Source: an uncultured Prevotellaceae bacterium (GTDB lineage: Bacteria > Bacteroidota > Bacteroidia > Bacteroidales > Bacteroidaceae). Taken from it: a DNA stretch of 64,000 bases. Position 1 is the first letter of the stretch. Each line of letters starts with the position of its first letter. The notes under the pieces were generated by a model. The model was not told the origin of the DNA and did not search any database. It saw only the letters and a program-made list of their open reading frames with translations. Below, in pieces: positions 60,365-64,000 of this stretch. The translations under genes were made by a program, and so were the position numbers. The stretch spans positions 63,255 to 127,254 of the forward strand of contig CADBAG010000005.1 in NCBI GenBank assembly GCA_902792635.1, written 5' to 3'.

Positions 60365-60500
60365 TGTATTTTGAGTTATTGAGTTTATTAGTTCTTTAGT
60401 TTTTTAGCTCATAATATGTCTTGCACATTTGTTTTAGCACTCAATATGTTATGCACATCAGAGACTTAAAAACTCAAAAACTTAAAAACTCAGAAACTTA
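60365..60500. repeat. AAACTCA-type palindrome between nuoK and nuoL
   Basis: TTTTGAGTTATTGAGTTTATTAG type left arm and repeated AAAAACTC/AACTTA units (60466-60500) in the right arm, with two imperfect TATGTYWTGCACAT copies between. Confidence 0.7.
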
Positions 60501-60809
60501 TTAAAACTTCATATTTTCAATACTGTTCACCTGGTCACTGTGATAGTTACGGTAAACATTAATAATGATAGCCAAAGCCACTGCTGTCTCAGCTGCACTC
60601 ACACCGATGGAGAAGAGCGTGAAGAAAGCACCCTCAAGCTGACCGGGGAAGAGCAGACGGTTGAAGACTGCAAAGTTGAGGTCTACAGAGTTGAGGACAA
60701 GCTCAATGGAGATGAGCATAGCCACAAGGTTGCGGTGAGTTACAAAACCGAAGACACCGATGAAGAACAGCAGCGTGCTGACTCCGAGGAATGCATAAAC
60801 AGAAATCAT
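60501..60809 (-). CDS. nuoK: NADH-quinone oxidoreductase subunit K
   Basis: Small membrane subunit of complex I with three helices. With the start at 60809 (MISVYAFLGVSTLLFFIGV) the protein is 102 residues, the normal length; a longer frame to 60854 adds residues lying inside nuoJ. It contains the conserved membrane Glu in SIELVLNSVDLN and in SAAETAVALAII. It overlaps nuoJ by 4 bp (ATGA). Confidence 0.96.
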   Translation of the reverse strand: MISVYAFLGVSTLLFFIGVFGFVTHRNLVAMLISIELVLNSVDLNFAVFNRLLFPGQLEGAFFTLFSIGVSAAETAVALAIIINVYRNYHSDQVNSIENMKF

Positions 60810-61327
60810 TTCTTGTCCTCCTTTCTTGCTATCATTACACCTCCGATGATACATGCTAACAGGAACACTGAGATGAACTCAAACGGAAGTACATAACCAT
60901 ATTTGCCAGAACTTACCATAGCCTGACCTACCTGCTTCATAGGAACCTCTACATCAGCCACATCCATTGCTGCATTGATGAAGTGGTTCTTTACGAGAAT
61001 GAGCGCCACGACAACGAGGCCGATGAGCGAGATGATCAAGCCCTGAGCGATACGCACACCCTTGAAGCGAGCCACGAGGTTCTGAAGAGAACGCTTGGAG
61101 ACAAGCTGGATGGCGAAGATATACATGATCGTGATGCCACCGGCATAGATACTCATCTGAGCGGCACCGAGGAACGTGTAATCGAGGATGAAATAGAAAC
61201 CGGCAATTCCAAAGAGCACAAACAACAGCCATGTAGCTGCACGCATGATGCTCTTCGTGCAAATGGACATAACAGCTGAGCCAAGGACGACCACAGCTAA
61301 AATACAGAACATTACTAACTTAGCCAT
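60806..61327 (-). CDS. nuoJ: NADH-quinone oxidoreductase subunit J
   Basis: Membrane subunit of complex I with five helices in 173 residues. The conserved FYFILDYTFLGAAQMSIYAGG (read in two parts) with GGITIMYIFAIQLV marks the pi-bulge helix. It overlaps nuoK by 4 bp and follows nuoI by 4 bp, indicating tight coupling. Confidence 0.95.
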   Translation of the reverse strand: MAKLVMFCILAVVVLGSAVMSICTKSIMRAATWLLFVLFGIAGFYFILDYTFLGAAQMSIYAGGITIMYIFAIQLVSKRSLQNLVARFKGVRIAQGLIISLIGLVVVALILVKNHFINAAMDVADVEVPMKQVGQAMVSSGKYGYVLPFEFISVFLLACIIGGVMIARKEDKK

Positions 61328-61331
61328 TATC

Positions 61332-61895
61332 TTACTTGGTTTTAGTGTTAAACTTACCGATAGTCAACGGAGCTCCACCATCGATGAGGTTAGGCAGCGA
61401 GCCACCTGTGTACACCTCTTTGTCGAGATGAAGCACGAGCTTCTTGCGGTCGAATACCGAGTTCTCGAAGTCGTTGACAAACTGGATAGCGTCGAAATTG
61501 CAAGCATTGACGCAGAGCTGACAGAACATGCAGTCGCCGAGATCATACTGATAATCGTCGAGCTTCTTTTTCTTTCTGCCGGTCTCCGGATCTTCCGCCA
61601 TGTGCGCGATGATCTTGATGGTGTCGTTCGGACAAGCCTTCTCACACATCGTGCAAGCGGTGCACTTGTAATCACCGACCTTCAACCCACGCTTCACAGC
61701 CTGTGGATCGTTGGGGTCTTCCACACGCTTGAAGACGAGGCGTCCACGGTGACGCGCCGAGACATGCAGTGTGGTCTTACGGTTCTCAGGATACTGCTCC
61801 GTCGACTTCGGTGTGAAGTATTCCTTCATCGTCACCTTCAAGCCGGTTGCCAAAGTCTTGGTAGCATCCTTGATACCTTTAAAATATTGTGACAT
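61332..61895 (-). CDS. nuoI: NADH-quinone oxidoreductase subunit I
   Basis: Peripheral-arm subunit carrying two 4Fe-4S clusters (N6a and N6b) that pass electrons toward quinone. The 187-residue protein has the two motifs CTACTMCEKACPNDTI near 69-84 and CMFCQLCVNACNFDAI near 119-134. A short gap of 37 bp, without the repeat seen elsewhere in the operon, separates it from nuoH. Confidence 0.96.
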   Translation of the reverse strand: MSQYFKGIKDATKTLATGLKVTMKEYFTPKSTEQYPENRKTTLHVSARHRGRLVFKRVEDPNDPQAVKRGLKVGDYKCTACTMCEKACPNDTIKIIAHMAEDPETGRKKKKLDDYQYDLGDCMFCQLCVNACNFDAIQFVNDFENSVFDRKKLVLHLDKEVYTGGSLPNLIDGGAPLTIGKFNTKTK

Positions 61896-61932
61896 AACCT
61901 AATAGGATTATCTTTTAATGTTGTTCTATGAA

Positions 61933-63018
61933 TTAAAGCGTCAAGCCGAGAGCCACGCAAGCTGTCATCACCGTAAGGGTCAGGAGCATGCAAGGCATGA
62001 GATACTTCCACTCGAGGGTCAGGATCTGATCGATACGCAGACGGGGGAAAGTCCAGCGAGCCCACATCAGCACCCAGATGACAAGCAGTGTCTTGCCGGC
62101 GAACCAGACGAAACCAGGAATATAGTTCATCACGGTGTCGAAGCCACTGATACCGATGTTCAGCGGTGCCCATCCTCCAAGGAAGATGGTAGCAGCGAGA
62201 CCAGAGATGACGACGAGGTTCAGATACTCAGCAAGATAGAAGTAGCCGAAGCCCATACCACTGTATTCAGTGTGGTAACCGGCGGTCAGCTCACTCTCAG
62301 CCTCTGCCAAGTCGAACGGACCACGGTTGGCCTCGGCGTTACCTGCGACGAGGAACACGAGGAAAGCCACGATAGCAGGGATATGACCCTGAATGATGAG
62401 CCACTTCCACGGACCTGTCTGAGCACCGATGATATCGCTGAGCTGCATAGAGCCACAGAGGATCACGGCGGTCACCATGCACAAACCAAGAGAGATCTCA
62501 TAAGAGACCATCTGCACGGCACCACGCATAGCGGAGACAACAGAGTATTTGTTGTTTGAACCCCAACCGGAGAGAATCACACCCAGCACGCCGATCGACG
62601 AGATGGCGGTCACCATGAACACGCCGACATTGAAGTCGAGCACCACGGCACCCTTGTTCCACGGAAGGAAGGAGAAGGTACCGACAGACGCGATGATGGT
62701 GAGGAACGGAGCGAGGGTGTAGAGGAACTTATCGGAGCGGTCAACGCCGAAGATCTCCTTGATGAGCATCTTCACCACGTCGGCTACGACCTGGAAGATA
62801 CCCCACTTACCTACACGCATAGGGCCAAGGCGGCACTGGAAGAATGCGCAGACCTTACGCTCAAAATAAATCATGAACATAGCGATGAGGGCATAGAGCG
62901 TCAGCACTATAAGGCCCACAATCACACATTCTATCAAGACGGCCCAGAAATTGCTCAAGCCACAAGTCTGACGGAGCAAAGCATCGAACCATTTTGTTAC
63001 TATACTAAAATCAAACAT
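61933..63018 (-). CDS. nuoH: NADH-quinone oxidoreductase subunit H
   Basis: Membrane subunit that forms the quinone chamber with subunits B and D. The 361-residue protein has eight helices. Conserved loops are ERKVCAFFQCRLGPMRVGKWG near residues 49-69 (read in two parts) and GPFDLAEAESELTAGYHTEYSG near 213-234. The gene is preceded by an STR-armed spacer (63019-63164). Confidence 0.96.
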   Translation of the reverse strand: MFDFSIVTKWFDALLRQTCGLSNFWAVLIECVIVGLIVLTLYALIAMFMIYFERKVCAFFQCRLGPMRVGKWGIFQVVADVVKMLIKEIFGVDRSDKFLYTLAPFLTIIASVGTFSFLPWNKGAVVLDFNVGVFMVTAISSIGVLGVILSGWGSNNKYSVVSAMRGAVQMVSYEISLGLCMVTAVILCGSMQLSDIIGAQTGPWKWLIIQGHIPAIVAFLVFLVAGNAEANRGPFDLAEAESELTAGYHTEYSGMGFGYFYLAEYLNLVVISGLAATIFLGGWAPLNIGISGFDTVMNYIPGFVWFAGKTLLVIWVLMWARWTFPRLRIDQILTLEWKYLMPCMLLTLTVMTACVALGLTL

Positions 63019-63164
63019 TTTATCTTAGTTTTTGAGTTTTTGAGTTTCTAAGTTTTTAAGCTCTTAATTTGTTTTAGCCAACCAAAGCTATAGAACTCAT
63101 GAACTTTGTATTAGCTAACTAAAAGCTCAAAAACTCATTAACTCATTAACTTATTAACTCATAT
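63019..63164. repeat. AAACTCA-type palindrome between nuoD and nuoH
   Basis: Left arm TTTTTGAGTTTTTGAGTTTC (about 63030-63049) and right arm AAAGCTCAAAAACTCATTAA with further ACTCATTA/ACTTATTA units (about 63120-63160) are inverse. Confidence 0.75.
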
Positions 63165-64000
63165 TTACCTGTCCAAGTCAGGGATAACGAAGTCGATGCT
63201 TGCACCTGTAGCGATGAGGTCGGCAATCTTCTGTCCGCGCAGCATCTTGTCGAAAGCTCCGGCAAGGGTCAGACCCATCGGGCGCATCTTTACGCGATAC
63301 GGGCTCTTGTCGCCACGGCTCTCGAGATAGACACCGAACTCACCGGCACCACCCTCGACAGAGAACCACCACTGGCCCTCAGGGAGCTTGATGATAGGCT
63401 TCTGCTTGATATAGAACTCACCCTCAGGGATGTTGTCGATGAGCTGCTCAATGATGTCGAGGCTCTGATACATCTCCTTGATGTGGATCATATAACGCTC
63501 CATAGAGTCGGCACCCGTGCCCGTGATCTCCTTCCACTCCACTTTGTCGTAGAGATCGTAAGGATGATTCTTACGCACGTCGTTGTGCCAGCCGGCAGCG
63601 CGACCAGCAGGTCCCGTAACACCGTAGTTGATGCAGTCCTCAAGATTCATGTAGCCCACACCCTCAAGACGGTTGTGAGTGATGACGTTGTCACCGAAGA
63701 CATCGAGATATTCCTGGATCATCGGACGGAGATACTTGCAGAGCGTCTTCGTGTTCTGAACGAAATTAGGATCGATATCATCCTGCAAGCCGCCGATACG
63801 GTAATAGTTCTGGATAAGACGTCCACCCGTGGTCTCCTCCATGACGTTGAGCACATGCTCACGGTCACGCATACAATAAAGGAAGGCTGTCAGTGCGGAG
63901 AGGTCCTGCGCGCAGGTACCGAGGAACAGCAAGTGGTTGTCGATACGCTGCAGCTCATCCATGATCGTACGGATATAACGGATACGGTCGGAGAGCTCCA
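63165..64000 (-). CDS. nuoD: NADH-quinone oxidoreductase subunit D or fused CD (5' end beyond the window)
   Basis: Quinone-site subunit of the complex I peripheral arm. The frame is open to the window edge; 278 residues are seen, beginning in LSDRIRYIRTIMDELQRIDNHLLFLGT (read in parts). It ends in the conserved LADLIATGASIDFVIPDLDR-like C-terminus typical of NuoD, with VTGPAGRAAGW and EGGAGEFGVYLES before it. In Bacteroidota nuoC and nuoD are often fused; the part that would show this lies outside. It is the most upstream nuo gene visible. Confidence 0.95.
   Translation of the reverse strand, partial: ELSDRIRYIRTIMDELQRIDNHLLFLGTCAQDLSALTAFLYCMRDREHVLNVMEETTGGRLIQNYYRIGGLQDDIDPNFVQNTKTLCKYLRPMIQEYLDVFGDNVITHNRLEGVGYMNLEDCINYGVTGPAGRAAGWHNDVRKNHPYDLYDKVEWKEITGTGADSMERYMIHIKEMYQSLDIIEQLIDNIPEGEFYIKQKPIIKLPEGQWWFSVEGGAGEFGVYLESRGDKSPYRVKMRPMGLTLAGAFDKMLRGQKIADLIATGASIDFVIPDLDR

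Overview
The window is chromosomal DNA of a member of the Bacteroidales, most likely Prevotella or a close relative. The evidence is: many promoters of the Bacteroidota type (-7 element TAnnTTTG, -33 TTG about 19-20 bp upstream); a complex I operon in the order nuoD-H-I-J-K-L-M-N; and families typical of the phylum (GSCFA, DUF5686 with a carboxypeptidase-like regulatory domain, YfhO, LytTR plus TonB receptor, EFR1 ferredoxin, peptidase M64). No rRNA, tRNA, CRISPR array, prophage or complete insertion sequence was seen.

Layout. 1-6611: feoB (cut by the window edge), ribE behind a long structured leader, a membrane LytTR regulator, a TonB-dependent receptor and a small exported protein. 6864-8209: a TolC-family efflux gene broken by a frameshift. 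8597-12077: M48 lipoprotein protease, NfeD, SPFH/stomatin protein and a WecB-like epimerase in one operon. 12479-13790 (minus): a one-domain protein and type I asparaginase. 13980-21595: polysaccharide export lipoprotein, then purF-carA-(four-helix-bundle protein)-carB. 22739-23396 (minus): a HigBA-type toxin-antitoxin pair. 23942-27858 (minus): DUF5686 protein, and the pfs-luxS pair that recycles S-adenosylhomocysteine and makes the AI-2 precursor. 27932-31092: YfhO membrane protein and a LolA-like exported protein. 31560-38815: RNA methyltransferase, GSCFA protein, typA, rpsO, a glycosyltransferase and mtaB. 39290-45051: a three-gene module, TerB_N/TerB_C protein, BrxD-like (DUF2791) ATPase and Lhr-like helicase. 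45354-54761: B3/4-domain protein, AAA-ATPase/PD-(D/E)XK protein, pantothenate kinase II, LolC/E-like permease, aminotransferase, EFR1, peptidase M64, glucosaminidase-LysM and a tiny lipoprotein. 55081-64000 (minus): the nuo operon.

The most unusual content is intergenic. Seven copies of a composite nested palindromic element (called NPE here, about 260-440 bp) lie at about 8221, 12075, 22240, 23530, 31108, 38918 and 45011. Each contains small hairpins with a CCTC-GRA-GAGG type core and larger CCCCAGGT/ACCTGGGG hairpins in inverted order. Stem sequences differ between copies by compensating changes, which argues that the fold itself is selected. NPE copies flank the TerB-BrxD-helicase module on both sides. 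Two copies with an identical 130-bp tail flank the HigBA pair. A second, MITE-like palindrome has inserted in frame inside the TerB gene. Other intergenic spaces (all the larger nuo gaps, carA-carB, upstream of the GSCFA gene, downstream of carB) hold palindromes whose arms are short tandem repeats.

The best candidate for an undescribed system is the TerB/BrxD-like/helicase cassette with its flanking palindromes. It resembles the ATPase-helicase pair that accompanies type 2 BREX, but without any BREX methylase, PglZ or PglW in the window.
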